Below, piece after piece: positions 22,418 through 32,125 of a stretch of 57,644 bases of DNA. Below the pieces are notes generated by a model. That model made no database searches. It was given only the letters and a program-made list of their open reading frames with translations, and was not told where the DNA came from. The translations under genes were made by a program, and so were the position numbers. Source of the DNA: Vibrionales bacterium SWAT-3 (GTDB lineage: Bacteria; Pseudomonadota; Gammaproteobacteria; Enterobacterales; Vibrionaceae); assembly GCA_000169995.1 (NCBI GenBank), contig AAZW01000031.1:1-57644 (forward strand), given 5' to 3'. How positions within the stretch are numbered: position 1 is the first letter of the stretch; each line of letters opens with the position of its first letter.

Positions 22418-23404
22418 ATGACGATGCAAGCCTTTAACTTTGATAACCTGACCCCCGACTTCATGTGGTACGCACTGGAGAGCATTGGGGTGCGAGCTGA
22501 ATCTGGGCTTCTTGCCCTTAATAGCTACGAAAACCGGGTCTATCAATTCACCGATGAAGACCGTAAACGCTACGTCGTTAAGTTTTATCGCCCTCAGCGC
22601 TGGAACAAAGAACAGATCCAAGAAGAACATGACTTCGCACTGGAGCTCATCGACCAAGAAATTCCCGTCGCGCCGCCAATGAGTATCAATGGTGCTACCC
22701 TGCATGAGTATCAAGGTTACCTGTTCGCACTATTTGAGAGCGTAGGTGGTAGACAATATGAAGTGGATAATCTGGATCAGTTAGAAGGCGTTGGTCGTTT
22801 CCTTGGCAGGATTCATAAAGCAAGTGCAGCCAAAACCTTTCAGCATCGCCCGACCATCAGCCTAGATGAATACCTGCATCAACCACGTAAGATCCTAGAA
22901 AACTCTCAATTTATTCCAATGCACTTAGAGAACGCTTTCTTTAATGATATCGATCTACTGATCAAAGAATTAGAGAATCAATGGCCAAGCAATATTGAGA
23001 ACATCCGCCTGCATGGTGATTGCCACCCAGGTAATATCTTGTGGCGCGATGGGCCAATGTTCGTCGATCTCGATGACGCACGTAACGGTCCGGCAGTACA
23101 AGACTTGTGGATGCTGCTCAATGGTGAGCGCCAAGATAAGCTGATGCAACTCGATATTCTGCTAGAGAATTACCAAGAGTTTTGTGATTTTAATAGCTCA
23201 CAACTGAAACTAATTGAGCCTCTACGCGGTCTACGTATGGTGCATTACATGGCATGGCTAGCTAAGCGATGGGACGATCCGGCGTTTCCTCTGGCCTTCC
23301 CATGGTTCAATGACCCGAAATATTGGGAGCAACAAGTACTTGCTTGTAAAGAGCAAATTGCTACCCTGCAAGAACCACCACTTTCGTTAAGGCCTCAGTG
23401 GTAA
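22418..23404 (+). CDS. srkA: Stress response kinase A (YihE)
   Basis: 328 aa aminoglycoside-phosphotransferase-like Ser/Thr kinase that in E. coli protects against stress-induced death. Landmarks: NSYENRVYQF, KFYRP, catalytic loop LHGDCHPGNILWRDG and metal-binding VDLDDARNGPAVQDLWMLL. The frame is open back into attR (ATG at 22,400), but family alignment favours MTMQAFNFD at 22,418 or the ATG at 22,424. The prophage end replaces the sequence normally upstream, so its promoter may be altered. dsbA follows as in E. coli. Confidence 0.94.
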   Translation: MTMQAFNFDNLTPDFMWYALESIGVRAESGLLALNSYENRVYQFTDEDRKRYVVKFYRPQRWNKEQIQEEHDFALELIDQEIPVAPPMSINGATLHEYQGYLFALFESVGGRQYEVDNLDQLEGVGRFLGRIHKASAAKTFQHRPTISLDEYLHQPRKILENSQFIPMHLENAFFNDIDLLIKELENQWPSNIENIRLHGDCHPGNILWRDGPMFVDLDDARNGPAVQDLWMLLNGERQDKLMQLDILLENYQEFCDFNSSQLKLIEPLRGLRMVHYMAWLAKRWDDPAFPLAFPWFNDPKYWEQQVLACKEQIATLQEPPLSLRPQW

Positions 23405-23459
23405 CCGCAATCGCAACATACAACTAGATAAAAATTCAAACATAATGGAGATTGAATAA

Positions 23460-24059
23460 ATGAAAAAGCTATTCGCATTTTTCTCATTGATCATGTTGAG
23501 CCTTTCAGCTCACGCTGCGAAATTTAACGAAGGTGAGCACTACAAAGTTCTTGATCTAGAGGCATCAAAGAAGCCTGTGGTAACTGAGTTCTTCTCTTTC
23601 TACTGCCCACATTGCAATACGTTTGAACCTATCATTCAGCAGTTGAAGAAACAGTTACCTGAAGGGGTGAAACTGCAAAAGAACCACGTGTCATTCATGG
23701 GGGGCAACATGGGGCCTTCAATGAGCAAAGCCTATGCGACCATGGTTGCGCTTAAAATTGAAGATAAGATGGTACCCGTGATGTTTAACCGCATTCACAA
23801 CATGCGTAAAGCACCACGTGACGACGCAGAGCTTCGTCAAATCTTCCTAGATGAAGGTGTAGATGCGAAGAAATTCGATGCGGCCTACAACGGCTTTGCT
23901 GTAGATTCTATGGTTCGTCGTTTTGATAAAGCATTCAAAGACAGCGGCCTTTCTGGTGTACCAGCAGTTGTTGTTAACAATCGTTACCTAGTAGAAGCTC
24001 AAGGTATCAGCAGCCTAGATGAGTACTTCGAATTGGTTAACTTCTTACTGAAAAAGTAA
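23460..24059 (+). CDS. dsbA: Thiol:disulfide interchange protein DsbA
   Basis: 199 aa periplasmic oxidase that introduces disulfides. Signal peptide (cleavage after SAHA), then thioredoxin fold with inserted helical domain. Active site C49-P-H-C52 in FYCPHCNTF and cis-proline in SGVPAVVV. AATGGAG lies upstream. Cotranscription with srkA is likely. Confidence 0.96.
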   Translation: MKKLFAFFSLIMLSLSAHAAKFNEGEHYKVLDLEASKKPVVTEFFSFYCPHCNTFEPIIQQLKKQLPEGVKLQKNHVSFMGGNMGPSMSKAYATMVALKIEDKMVPVMFNRIHNMRKAPRDDAELRQIFLDEGVDAKKFDAAYNGFAVDSMVRRFDKAFKDSGLSGVPAVVVNNRYLVEAQGISSLDEYFELVNFLLKK

Positions 24060-24082
24060 AAAAACAATCAAAAATACAAAAT

Positions 24083-24106
24083 AAGGGAGCTTCGGCTTCC
24101 TTTTTT
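24083..24106 (+). terminator. Rho-independent terminator after dsbA
   Basis: AAGGGAGC-TTCG-GCTTCCTT with one G-T pair and a T6 tail. Confidence 0.8.
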
Positions 24107-24291
24107 GTGCCTGACGCTTTTTAATGACTTCTTGCAAGAGACACTATCTTTGGATGAGGTTTGGTTTCCCATTTATCCAATTTACCTTTATAAGGTGTGC
24201 GATAAAGTGAACCTTTAGATTTCGTTGTTTTCTATAACCTTTTATTAATAGCTATTTATTACTGCCAATCACTGGGGCAAGGAGCCTCTGA

Positions 24292-25245
24292 ATGAAAATC
24301 AAATATACGTTATTAGCGTTAAGCGTTGCTGCTGCGCCCGCGTTTGCCAAGCTTGCTGATGAGCCAGGTTTCAGTGGTGAAATCTCTATCAACACCGGTG
24401 TCACTTCTTCGACCTCAAATTTTAATACCGACGCTGACAGTAAGATCTCCTCAACCAATCAAAAAGCTTCGTCTGAGAGCTCATTTCTTGTCGCGCCGCT
24501 AGGTAGTATCGCTTACACCTTTGGTGAAAAACTGAACCATCAGGTTTACACAGGTACAGCTCGTGATGATGTTGCGACGGGTACCGTAGTACTTGAGGTT
24601 GGTTACAAATACCAACTTGAATCAGGCATGGTTATCGATGCTTCACTACTGCCAACCATTATGTCTGGTAAAACTTGGGCTGATCCATACAACACGAGCT
24701 CAGCTCGCAATAAAACCGATGAAACCGGAAATGCGTTCCGCCTAAAACTAGAGAGTATTGCTGGCTCTGCGTTCTCACTGGATATGGCTTATGCGACCAA
24801 AGATGTGAAAAGCGATTTAGTTGAAGACGCGCTAAAACGCGACGCCGATACCTTCTACCTGAAAGGTCAGTACCGCCAACCGATTAGTCGCACCATGATG
24901 CTAGTACCGTCTTTAATTTATCAATCCAGTGACGCAGACGGCGATGCGGCATCGTTCGAGCAATTCGGTGGTGAGGTCAGCTTATTTGGTGGTATGGGAC
25001 GTCATCAATACGCACTAACAGCGGGTTACAACCAACGCTCTTACGATGCAAGCAGCATAACTTTCCAAAAGAAGCGCAGCGATGACAACATCAATCTATT
25101 CGCCGCGTATGAGTATGATCAGTTCATGGATTGGGAAAACTGGTCGTTCGTCTCCCTTGCTGGTTACGGCACAAGCGACTCGAACATCACCTTCTATGAT
25201 GAGTCTCAATACATTGTTTCAGTTGGCTTGAACTACAAGTTCTAA
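24292..25245 (+). CDS. DUF2860 outer-membrane protein
   Basis: 317 aa. Signal peptide MKIKYTLLALSVAAAPAFA, then a series of amphipathic beta strands ending in YIVSVGLNYKF with the C-terminal aromatic typical of outer-membrane barrels. Matches the DUF2860 family of vibrios (function unknown). Its original terminator downstream is split by the IS element. Confidence 0.8.
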   Translation: MKIKYTLLALSVAAAPAFAKLADEPGFSGEISINTGVTSSTSNFNTDADSKISSTNQKASSESSFLVAPLGSIAYTFGEKLNHQVYTGTARDDVATGTVVLEVGYKYQLESGMVIDASLLPTIMSGKTWADPYNTSSARNKTDETGNAFRLKLESIAGSAFSLDMAYATKDVKSDLVEDALKRDADTFYLKGQYRQPISRTMMLVPSLIYQSSDADGDAASFEQFGGEVSLFGGMGRHQYALTAGYNQRSYDASSITFQKKRSDDNINLFAAYEYDQFMDWENWSFVSLAGYGTSDSNITFYDESQYIVSVGLNYKF

Positions 25246-25339
25246 TCACTGCTAGTTCATAGCAACCAACCTGATTAACCAAAGCCTGCATACTGAACTG
25301 ACCCCCAATAGTTGGACACCAATTATTGGGGGTCTTTTT

Positions 25340-25849
25340 ATGTCCAAATATAACCGAGAGCTAAAATGTATCATTGCTAAGCAATACTTAGATGGCACAT
25401 CATCTCTCTACTTAGCAAAACAATATTCAATTTCTTCAAGACAGATACGGTATTGGGCTCAAGTCTTTGCCATCCATGGTGCTAACTCATTTTTACCAAC
25501 TAAGCATGCTGCTACTGCTCAGGAAAAACGAAAAGCATTGAATTTAATGTGGACGAATGATTGGTCTCTCACGCACACTAGCGCAGTATTAAACCTCTCA
25601 TCCCCTGGGATACTCTCTGTCTGGCTCAAAAGATTTAATGAGCTCGGTATCAAAGGGCTCAAAATGCGCCAGAAAGGAAGACCTCCAATGAAACAGCACC
25701 CTCAACGTACCACTAAGCCTGATGATGAAATGACGCTTGAGGAGCTAAAAGAGGAGTTGCTCTACTTGCGAACCGAGAATGCCGTTCTAAAAAAGTTGGA
25801 AGAGTTGGAGCAGGAAAAAAACCGTCGAACAAAGAAAAAGCGGTCATAG
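25340..25849 (+). CDS. IS150-group transposase OrfA
   Basis: 169 aa with two helix-turn-helix domains (IIAKQYLDGTSSLYLAKQYS; LTHTSAVLNLSSPGILSVWL) and a C-terminal leucine zipper (ELLYLRTENAVLKKLEELEQ). It binds the IS ends. In-frame slippery heptamers AAAAAAG (25,789-25,795) and AAAAAAC (25,816-25,822) allow -1 shifting into orfB. Confidence 0.9.
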   Translation: MSKYNRELKCIIAKQYLDGTSSLYLAKQYSISSRQIRYWAQVFAIHGANSFLPTKHAATAQEKRKALNLMWTNDWSLTHTSAVLNLSSPGILSVWLKRFNELGIKGLKMRQKGRPPMKQHPQRTTKPDDEMTLEELKEELLYLRTENAVLKKLEELEQEKNRRTKKKRS

Positions 25850-26682
25850 CTCTAACTCTTAAAGGCAAGTACCCGTTAAAGCACTTACTGCACACTCTAC
25901 AGCTGGCAAAAAGTGTCTTTTATTATCAAGTTCAAACGAGCAAGCGCCCAAATAGCTACGAACGTGAGCTGCGGTTGATAAAGTCAATTTATCATGAACA
26001 TAAGGGACGATACGGCTACCGCCGTATTCACTTGGAACTAAAAAATCGGGGGTTCGTGCTTAATCACAAAACGGTTCAAAGGCTTATGGCTCAGCTCAAC
26101 CTTAAATCGACGGTCAGGATTAAAAAGTATCGTTCATACCGAGGAGAGTCTGGAACAGCTGCTCCCAACGTGCTTGAAAGAGATTTTAGTGCGACTCAAC
26201 CCGATGAAAAATGGGTAACTGATGTCACGGAGTTTAAAGTCAAAGAGCAGAAAGTATACTTATCTCCCGTTGTCGACTTGTTTACTCAGGAGGTGGTTGC
26301 TTATAGAGTGGCCAAGAATGCCTGCTTGCCGCTTGTCACGGATATGCTAACGGAGGCTATATCAACGCTTAAACCCAACTCAAAGCCAATTATACATAGC
26401 GACCAAGGTTGGCAATATCGTCATCGACAGTATCAGAAAAAGGTAGCGGAGAGTGGGTTAACGCAAAGCATGTCGAGAAAAGGTAACTGCTTGGATAATG
26501 CTGTTGCTGAAAATTTTTTTGCTTTACTCAAAACAGAGATGTATCACAACCAAAGCTTTGAAGATGCTCTGATAGCGCAAATCAAAGAGTATATCGAGTA
26601 CTACAATACCAAACGTATAAAAGTGAAACTAAAAGGCCTGACTCCGATAGAATATCGAACTCAGGCCTTGAAAGCCGCTTAA
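25796..26682 (+). CDS. IS150-group transposase OrfB (made by -1 frameshift)
   Basis: The -1 frame is open from the slippery site to TAA at 26,682. It encodes an rve/DDE integrase: WVTDVTEF (first D), IHSDQGWQY (second D) and AVAENFF (E), with exactly 35 residues between second D and E. HTH_21-type YHEHKGRYGYRRIHLEL precedes. No clear independent start near the shift, so OrfAB fusion is the expected active form. The coordinate given is the post-shift reading segment. Confidence 0.88.
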
Positions 26683-26749
26683 CAGAAATGTCCAACTTTA
26701 CGGGGTCACTTCATACAAGCAGGCTTTTTTGTTTGCCACAACACAGTGA

Positions 26750-28177
26750 CTACACAGCTTGTGCCGTAAGTTGCTTCAACAACCTATCCATCGCTCGGTA
26801 ACCGAGCGCTTCGGATAAATGCTTCTTCTCTATCTGTTCATGACCGTCCAAATCAGCGATGGTGCGTGCGACCTTGATGATTCGGTGATAGGCACGAATC
26901 GACAACCCCAAACGATGCAATGCTGTCTCGAGAAACTCCGCATCTTCGCGTCGCAGTGGGCAGTACTTCTCAATTTCTCGACTGCCAAGTAGTGCATTCG
27001 ATTTATGGTTCCTGGACAACATGGTTTGACGAGCCTGCTTGACCCTTTGCTTTACGACTTGGGTGGTTTCGCCGCGATCTCCGCCTTCGGCGAGCATTCC
27101 TTTGGGCAGAAGTGGGATCTCGAGGGACATATCAAACCGATCAAGTAACGGCCCTGATAGTCGGTTGAGGTAGCGTAATATGATCTGCGGGTTAGCACGC
27201 GCTTGATTACCCTCATAGTAGCCTGTTGGACTTGGGTTCAATGCACCAATTAACTGGAAACGCGCTGGAAAGCGAGTTTTACCCGCCACCCGCGAGATAA
27301 TGATTTCACCCGACTCCAGTGGCTCACGCAATGAATCAAGCACCTTGCGCTCAAACTCGGGCATCACATCAAGAAACAATAAACCATTGTGCGCTAAAGA
27401 GATCTCGCCCGGGCGAGGTACAGAGCCACCACCAACCAGTGCTGCCATTGAACTCGAATGATGTGGCGCGCGAAAAGGGCGTTGCTTCCAGTTGTACTGA
27501 TTTATCTCTTGCTGAGTTAACGAAGCCACCGATGCCGTTTCCATCGCCTCGTCATCACTCATATCAGGTAACAAATCACGTAGACGAGACGCCAACATGG
27601 TCTTGCCCGTTCCGGGAGGCCCGAGAAAAAGTAAGTTATGGTTACCCGCCGCTGCGATCTCCAATGCTCGCTTCCCCTGCTGTTGGCCAATGATGTCCTG
27701 CAAGTCGCGAAGCTCAGACACATCAACTTGATGTTGCTCAGTGCGATACAAACCCAGTTGAGCCTGACCACACATATCCGCACAAACTTCCAATAGGGTT
27801 TGAGCCGACTTATGGGCCCCTTTACCAACTAAGGCTGCCTGATCACCATTGTAATGCGGCACCACCAAGCAACGTTCGACACTATCAGCAGCCAGTGTCG
27901 CTGGCAGCACCCCTTTCACAGAGCGTAGCTCTCCCGACAGTGCCAACTCACCGATAAACTCATGCTGTGCGATCTTCGAAGTGGGAAGCTGCTCGGAGGC
28001 GACTAAGATTCCAAGCGCAATAGGTAAATCAAAACGCCCGCCCTCTTTTGGCAAATCCGCCGGAGCAAGGTTGACCGTGATTCTTTTCGATGGAAACTCA
28101 AAGCGAGAATTGATGATGGCACTTCTGACTCTGTCCTTGGACTCTTTGACTGTCGTTTCAGGCAAACCCACCAGCGT
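26750..28177 (-). pseudogene. comM: comM, 3' part (separated from its 5' end by the island)
   Basis: ComM is a hexameric branch-migration helicase that helps integrate transformed DNA. This fragment holds residues about 33-507: LVGLPETTVKES, Walker A GPPGTGKTMLA, Mg-chelatase core and C-terminal domain. The frame runs into TGA just upstream, at the island boundary. A GTG at 28,171 could in principle start a 473-aa product, but no ribosome site is seen. The missing 33 codons are at 37,679-37,777 in the same orientation. Confidence 0.93.
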
Positions 28178-28773
28178 AAATCATGGGTATAAAACACTAC
28201 TTGGAAGGAGCTTTCTGTCTCCCTGAACTATCTAGTCGTACTTAGTTTATAGGCACTGAGCTCCTTGTTGGGTAGTGGAGTGTCTAAAGGCGAGTTTCAA
28301 TGACCATGCAGCCGACGACGAACCTCAAGGTCAATAAATATGAATGGCCTCTACCCCCAACTTGTCAACCTAATGCGGTCTTAGCCGGACTTCCCGAAGA
28401 CACACATCATGTCTAGGGAATAAACAGCGTTCACGTGAAGAATTTGATATGTACTTTAAACATGTCACTCCTACCTACTGGGAAATGTAGGCTCTACGAG
28501 CGTCTTACCCGCGCTCACGTCAGTTAAGTCAAAGAGCTATCAATGGGACAAACAGGGAGAGGTAAACCTATACCTTCTTTCGCAAAGTCTCATAGGTAGA
28601 ACATCTGACTTAACTGGGCTCTGTAGGAAGTTTCTTTCTATGTAGTCAGTGTACAGAGGTTGCTGATAAGGATTAGGTTGTCAGATTAAATTGATGTTGT
28701 CGCTACGCTCCCCTAGCCCTTGGTACTTCACCTAGGCTATGTGGCTCCTATTACCTAAAAACAGGATTTGATT
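28178..28773. other. Island left end, about 600 bp with no convincing gene
   Basis: Stops in all frames. A short ORF (28,300-28,416, 38 aa, MTMQPTTNLKVNKYEWPLPP start, AAAGGCGAG upstream) is followed in another frame by protein-like SREEFDMYFKHVTPTYWE (about 28,429-28,488). This suggests either a true small gene or a decayed one. A perfect 11-bp inverted repeat CAGTTAAGTCA / TGACTTAACTG (28,521-28,531 and 28,606-28,616) could fold an 96-nt RNA hairpin. Confidence 0.4.
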
Positions 28774-28974
28774 ATGATTTGTACATGTGGCGCTACCATA
28801 AAGACCAGTGAGCACAAAGTGAAAACTATCAAGCGTGCCAAGGAATGGTATGAGGGTTCTACGTTAGACCTACTGCCTCTGAATATTGAGACTTATGCAT
28901 GCCCCTCATGTGGTCGCTTTGCTTACAAAGTTTCAGACCACAGCCAAAACCATCTTATTAGACATAACATATAA
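28774..28974 (+). CDS. Zinc-ribbon small protein of the island, 66 aa
   Basis: MICTCGATIKTSEHKVKTIK begins it and CPSCGRFAYKV completes the cysteine pairs (CTC, CPSC), so a zinc ribbon is likely. CAGGA lies 9 nt before the ATG at 28,774; a TTG two codons earlier is possible. Unknown function. Confidence 0.6.
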   Translation: MICTCGATIKTSEHKVKTIKRAKEWYEGSTLDLLPLNIETYACPSCGRFAYKVSDHSQNHLIRHNI

Positions 28975-29299
28975 AAACAGCCAACAAAGGCCTAAAAACC
29001 AATGTAAAACACAGCCTTAACCATAAATATTAGAAGTTTAATATAAAAACTAAGACACACCATCTCAAAACCATGACATTAACGCTCAAACACTCCCCTT
29101 ACCAAACAAAGAAAATAATATATACAAAACATATACTTACATTAAAAACATCGAATAAAAGAGCAAAAACCAGACAAAAATGAAATTATTTCGCTGATAC
29201 ATTTGACATCGACACAGTTAGTTATTATTAATTTAGACATCCAAGCCAAACATCGACTGCGTAAGGCTTAAAATTACAATTAAAATATGAATTTTACCC
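28975..29299 (+). promoter_or_regulatory. AT-rich gap with a strong sigma70-type promoter
   Basis: 325 bp with no ORF. TTGACA (29,203-29,208), a 17-nt spacer and TATTAA (29,226-29,231) form a good promoter reading toward the next gene, giving a leader of about 60 nt. The rest is A-rich and shows nothing else clear. Confidence 0.6.
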
Positions 29300-29623
29300 A
29301 TGTCTAATCCAAGTAAACTTAACAAACTAACCTCTAACACACTTATTGAGAAGGGTAGATACTGCCTCTTCGGTCTAATAGGAGCCTGCATGTACGTAAT
29401 CTACTCAGCATTCGCAAGCTCAAGTGATGAACTAGAGACACTTAAAAAGAACGAAATGACTCTTATGTGGGATCCATACGGCAATGACTCAGCACGTCTA
29501 AGAGCACTGACAGGTTGGGAGACTAACAACTATGTCGAACAGAAGAAGTCAGACGAAGAAAGTAGCGTTACTAACTACGAGCCTCGCCAGTGTTGTACAG
29601 GTTTACCTAACCACCAGAACTAA
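29300..29623 (+). CDS. Small membrane protein of the island, 107 aa
   Basis: MSNPSKLNKLTSNTLIEKGR start, then one membrane segment (YCLFGLIGACMYVIYSAFA) and a charged, Asn/Glu-rich tail ending CCTGLPNHQN. No ribosome site is visible before the ATG. Unknown; driven by the TTGACA promoter upstream. Confidence 0.55.
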   Translation: MSNPSKLNKLTSNTLIEKGRYCLFGLIGACMYVIYSAFASSSDELETLKKNEMTLMWDPYGNDSARLRALTGWETNNYVEQKKSDEESSVTNYEPRQCCTGLPNHQN

Positions 29624-29692
29624 GCCCTAGCTAACCATCCCCATGACTGTTGTTCTATATTCAATGTCATGGGTTTACTGTGTTAGAGAGCT

Positions 29693-30082
29693 ATGATGCC
29701 AAGATGTATATGTGAAAAAGTCCAACTTCCCCCCTTTGAATCAAGGCCAATAGCTTCAGAAGACGTACGAGCAGCCTGTGAAAGCTATACTATTCACTCC
29801 GAATGTAGATACTGTAAGGGGTTCAACATCTTTACATGGGACGAATTTGGTAGAAAGGTACCCCCCACAACTCACAAAGAGTTTCTAGAGACAGCAAAGG
29901 CCTACAACAACAAGCTAAGGGCTCAGCTGGAAGTACGTCTAAAATCCCGTTTAGCTGAAAGGGAAAAGTACCAACAACAGAGGGCTCTACACTATGAGTC
30001 GAGTGACATGCTAGATAGACTCGATAAACGAATAAGAGAACTCCGTATGAACATCAAGACCTGTGTCGGTAAGATACAGTAG
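29693..30082 (+). CDS. Cysteine-bearing coiled-coil protein of the island, 129 aa
   Basis: MMPRCICEKVQLPPFESRPI start with CIC and later CRYC, a possible zinc site, then a long charged helix (RLKSRLAEREKYQQQRALHY; DRLDKRIRELRMNIK). GAGAG precedes the ATG. Unknown. Convergent with the KAP gene; a CATATGT/ACATATG inverted repeat lies between them (about 30,107-30,133). Confidence 0.55.
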   Translation: MMPRCICEKVQLPPFESRPIASEDVRAACESYTIHSECRYCKGFNIFTWDEFGRKVPPTTHKEFLETAKAYNNKLRAQLEVRLKSRLAEREKYQQQRALHYESSDMLDRLDKRIRELRMNIKTCVGKIQ

Positions 30083-30146
30083 TTTTGTAAGACAGCCTTG
30101 AACTTCATATGTAACAAGACCGCCTAACATATGTTTTAGATTCGAA

Positions 30147-31883
30147 TTACAGGAGCTCTTCTTCGTCTTCATCCATCCAGTCTAAGGCAGAAGCGAACTC
30201 TACAAGCTCTTTGTATTTTTCGAATGAAATATCACTATAACCATCGGCTATATAAATATACTTGAGCCAACGTAATAATGCTTCGCTAGACGTACAGTCT
30301 CCAGCTCTTGAGCTCCCTCTCCAGTAGTCAACTAGATTAATGCCAGCCTGTTGAAGTGGAGGTAGAGAGTCTGTTCTATCAGATAAACCAGAATAGAGAT
30401 TATAGATCCGCTCAACTCCCGAAAATCCAAGGTGGCTACACACTATTCCCTCTATATAGCCAGCTATTGATATTTGATAACAGCCTTCCTCGAGTACGTT
30501 ATTGATCTTTTGTCCATGTCTAGACTCAATTAAACGACACTTCTTGTTAGGGGCTAAGTCGAGGTAAAGCAGCATATCTAACTTAGACAACGTTTCCTCG
30601 AAATACTTATCTAACGTTATGGTGTTATCTTTACCTTCAAGCGGCGATTTAATGTCTCTCCCCGAACAAAGCCGTTCATAGACATCATTATCTTTTTCTT
30701 TCAAACACAACAACACTGTAAGCGTAAGAATATCTAACTTAGTTCCATGACGCATATTTCGAACCGTAGCTATGACTCTATCAGCAACCTGAATAGCTGT
30801 CCTTGCAGGTAGGTCAAAGGCTCCAATCATGGTCGACAGGTTACGTATTGTTTGTTCAGGGTTTGCAGGTGCGCAAGGAAAGATATCAATACCACGACTT
30901 TCCAAGCTCTCTGCACTAAAGACACTCAAATCACAGTGAACTTCCAAGAGGTTACTTAAGTCTGGAGCATTGAGGCTAAACCTACTGTTGAAGAAGCGCC
31001 CCAGATAGACTTTGGCATTGAAACCCTCTCCGTATATAGCTTTGACTGCGTGTTGAAGCTGCTCGGTATCTGTCGCCACAACAAAGACTACTCCAGGTAT
31101 GTCAAACACGTGCTTGATGGTTTCTAGCATTTCAACAGCGTAGGAAGGTCTGCACCGATCGAGCTCATCGATAAAGACAAAGGCAGGGTACTTGACTCCA
31201 CGATGGCCTTTAACTGCATCAACCCATTCCCCTACGCTTTCTTTGAGGCTTTTAATTGAATCAGATTTAGCTTCATGTTCTTCAATAAGGTGCTTCACAG
31301 CTTCGGAGGCCGCAAAGCTCAAGTCGATTGGATTACCCTTATCATCTTCTAGAACTTTACCGTCTTCATCTTTGAGATAATATGGCTCTCCGCTATCGTC
31401 CTTTTCTTGAGATAACTCAGCTAGGTCTATTCCTAGATAGCGCTTGGTAACTCCTCGTGCGAGTCCCGGAGCAGCGGCTTTAAGAAGACCAACCAATTTA
31501 GCGGGATACTTTATTTCTGGGCGATCTTCATCTTTACCAACGATAGCTCTCAGATCCTTAATAATTGCTGAGATTACCGTCATCAACGGATCGTCAGAAT
31601 AGTCCCGTTCCCATGCATCAACATAAACCACAGGGTAAGTCGCTTTTAAGTCTTCAGCCCAACGCTTGAGAAAGTAGGTCTTACCAGAACCCCATGTAGA
31701 GTTTAGGTTCAGAACATAAGTTCTCTTACTGTCTTCCTCGCCTCTGGCTGCATCATATCCCTCCGATTCCAAGAACCTAGTAAGAAACTCTGCATACTTA
31801 GCTCTATCAAGCTTATCTTCTGGATACCATTCGCCACCAATGGTTCTACCGCTAGACCAATCTAAATTAACCTGTTGATTCAT
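30147..31883 (-). CDS. KAP-family P-loop NTPase
   Basis: 578 aa from the ATG at 31,883 (a GTG two codons earlier is possible). Walker A is STWGSGKTYFL (residues 65-69 GSGKT). Walker B is FVFIDELDRCRPSY with the KAP-typical DELDRC near residue 239, followed by VVFVVATDTEQLQHAV. The long insertion between the two (about residues 85-230) is typical of KAP NTPases, although no clear membrane helices are seen, so this one looks soluble. KAP members include phage-exclusion proteins such as PifA. A defence role here is inference. Confidence 0.85.
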   Translation of the reverse strand: MNQQVNLDWSSGRTIGGEWYPEDKLDRAKYAEFLTRFLESEGYDAARGEEDSKRTYVLNLNSTWGSGKTYFLKRWAEDLKATYPVVYVDAWERDYSDDPLMTVISAIIKDLRAIVGKDEDRPEIKYPAKLVGLLKAAAPGLARGVTKRYLGIDLAELSQEKDDSGEPYYLKDEDGKVLEDDKGNPIDLSFAASEAVKHLIEEHEAKSDSIKSLKESVGEWVDAVKGHRGVKYPAFVFIDELDRCRPSYAVEMLETIKHVFDIPGVVFVVATDTEQLQHAVKAIYGEGFNAKVYLGRFFNSRFSLNAPDLSNLLEVHCDLSVFSAESLESRGIDIFPCAPANPEQTIRNLSTMIGAFDLPARTAIQVADRVIATVRNMRHGTKLDILTLTVLLCLKEKDNDVYERLCSGRDIKSPLEGKDNTITLDKYFEETLSKLDMLLYLDLAPNKKCRLIESRHGQKINNVLEEGCYQISIAGYIEGIVCSHLGFSGVERIYNLYSGLSDRTDSLPPLQQAGINLVDYWRGSSRAGDCTSSEALLRWLKYIYIADGYSDISFEKYKELVEFASALDWMDEDEEELL

Positions 31884-31886
31884 ATA

Positions 31887-31924
31887 CACCCCAAATACAA
31901 AGTAACCTTAATAAACTTGGGGTG
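31887..31924. repeat. Inverted repeat upstream of the KAP gene
   Basis: CACCCCAA / TTGGGGTG with a 22-nt loop, immediately before the KAP start and followed by AATCCCAT. A sibling, CACCTCAAG / CTTGAGGTG followed by AATACCCAT, lies at 35,945-35,981. Possible operator for an island regulator. Confidence 0.45.
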
Positions 31925-32125
31925 AATCCCATTTAATCAACTAGACACATAGCAATTAATCTCAAATCAGTAATAGAGTTAACATTTTTTGTAATGCTGA
32001 GTGAGGGTTCCCCCTGTCTAACCCCTTTACTGACAAGGGTTCATGAGGTTATATGAATCTTGGCGGTGTGTCTTAATAGACATCCATCTAGGAGACACCT
32101 AAGCCCCCTTTAGACCATCGATAAA

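Larger units (their letters stand above)
25294..26713 (+). mobile_element. IS3-family insertion sequence (IS150 group), 1420 bp
   Basis: Imperfect terminal inverted repeats: TGAACTGACCCCCAATAGTT on the left, and TGAAGTGACCCCGTAAAGTT read inward from the right. The TAC on both sides (25,291-25,293 and 26,714-26,716) is a 3-bp target duplication. Two overlapping frames (orfA, orfB in -1) encode the transposase. Everything needed for activity looks intact. Confidence 0.92.
25281..26730 (+). terminator. Terminator split by the IS element
   Basis: AAAGCCTGC at 25,281-25,289 plus loop ATAC, and after the IS TACAA then GCAGGC and T6 at 26,725-26,730. Removing the IS and one copy of the TAC target repeat restores GCCTGC-ATACAA-GCAGGC-TTTTTT. 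This was the terminator of the DUF2860 gene. Confidence 0.75.
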
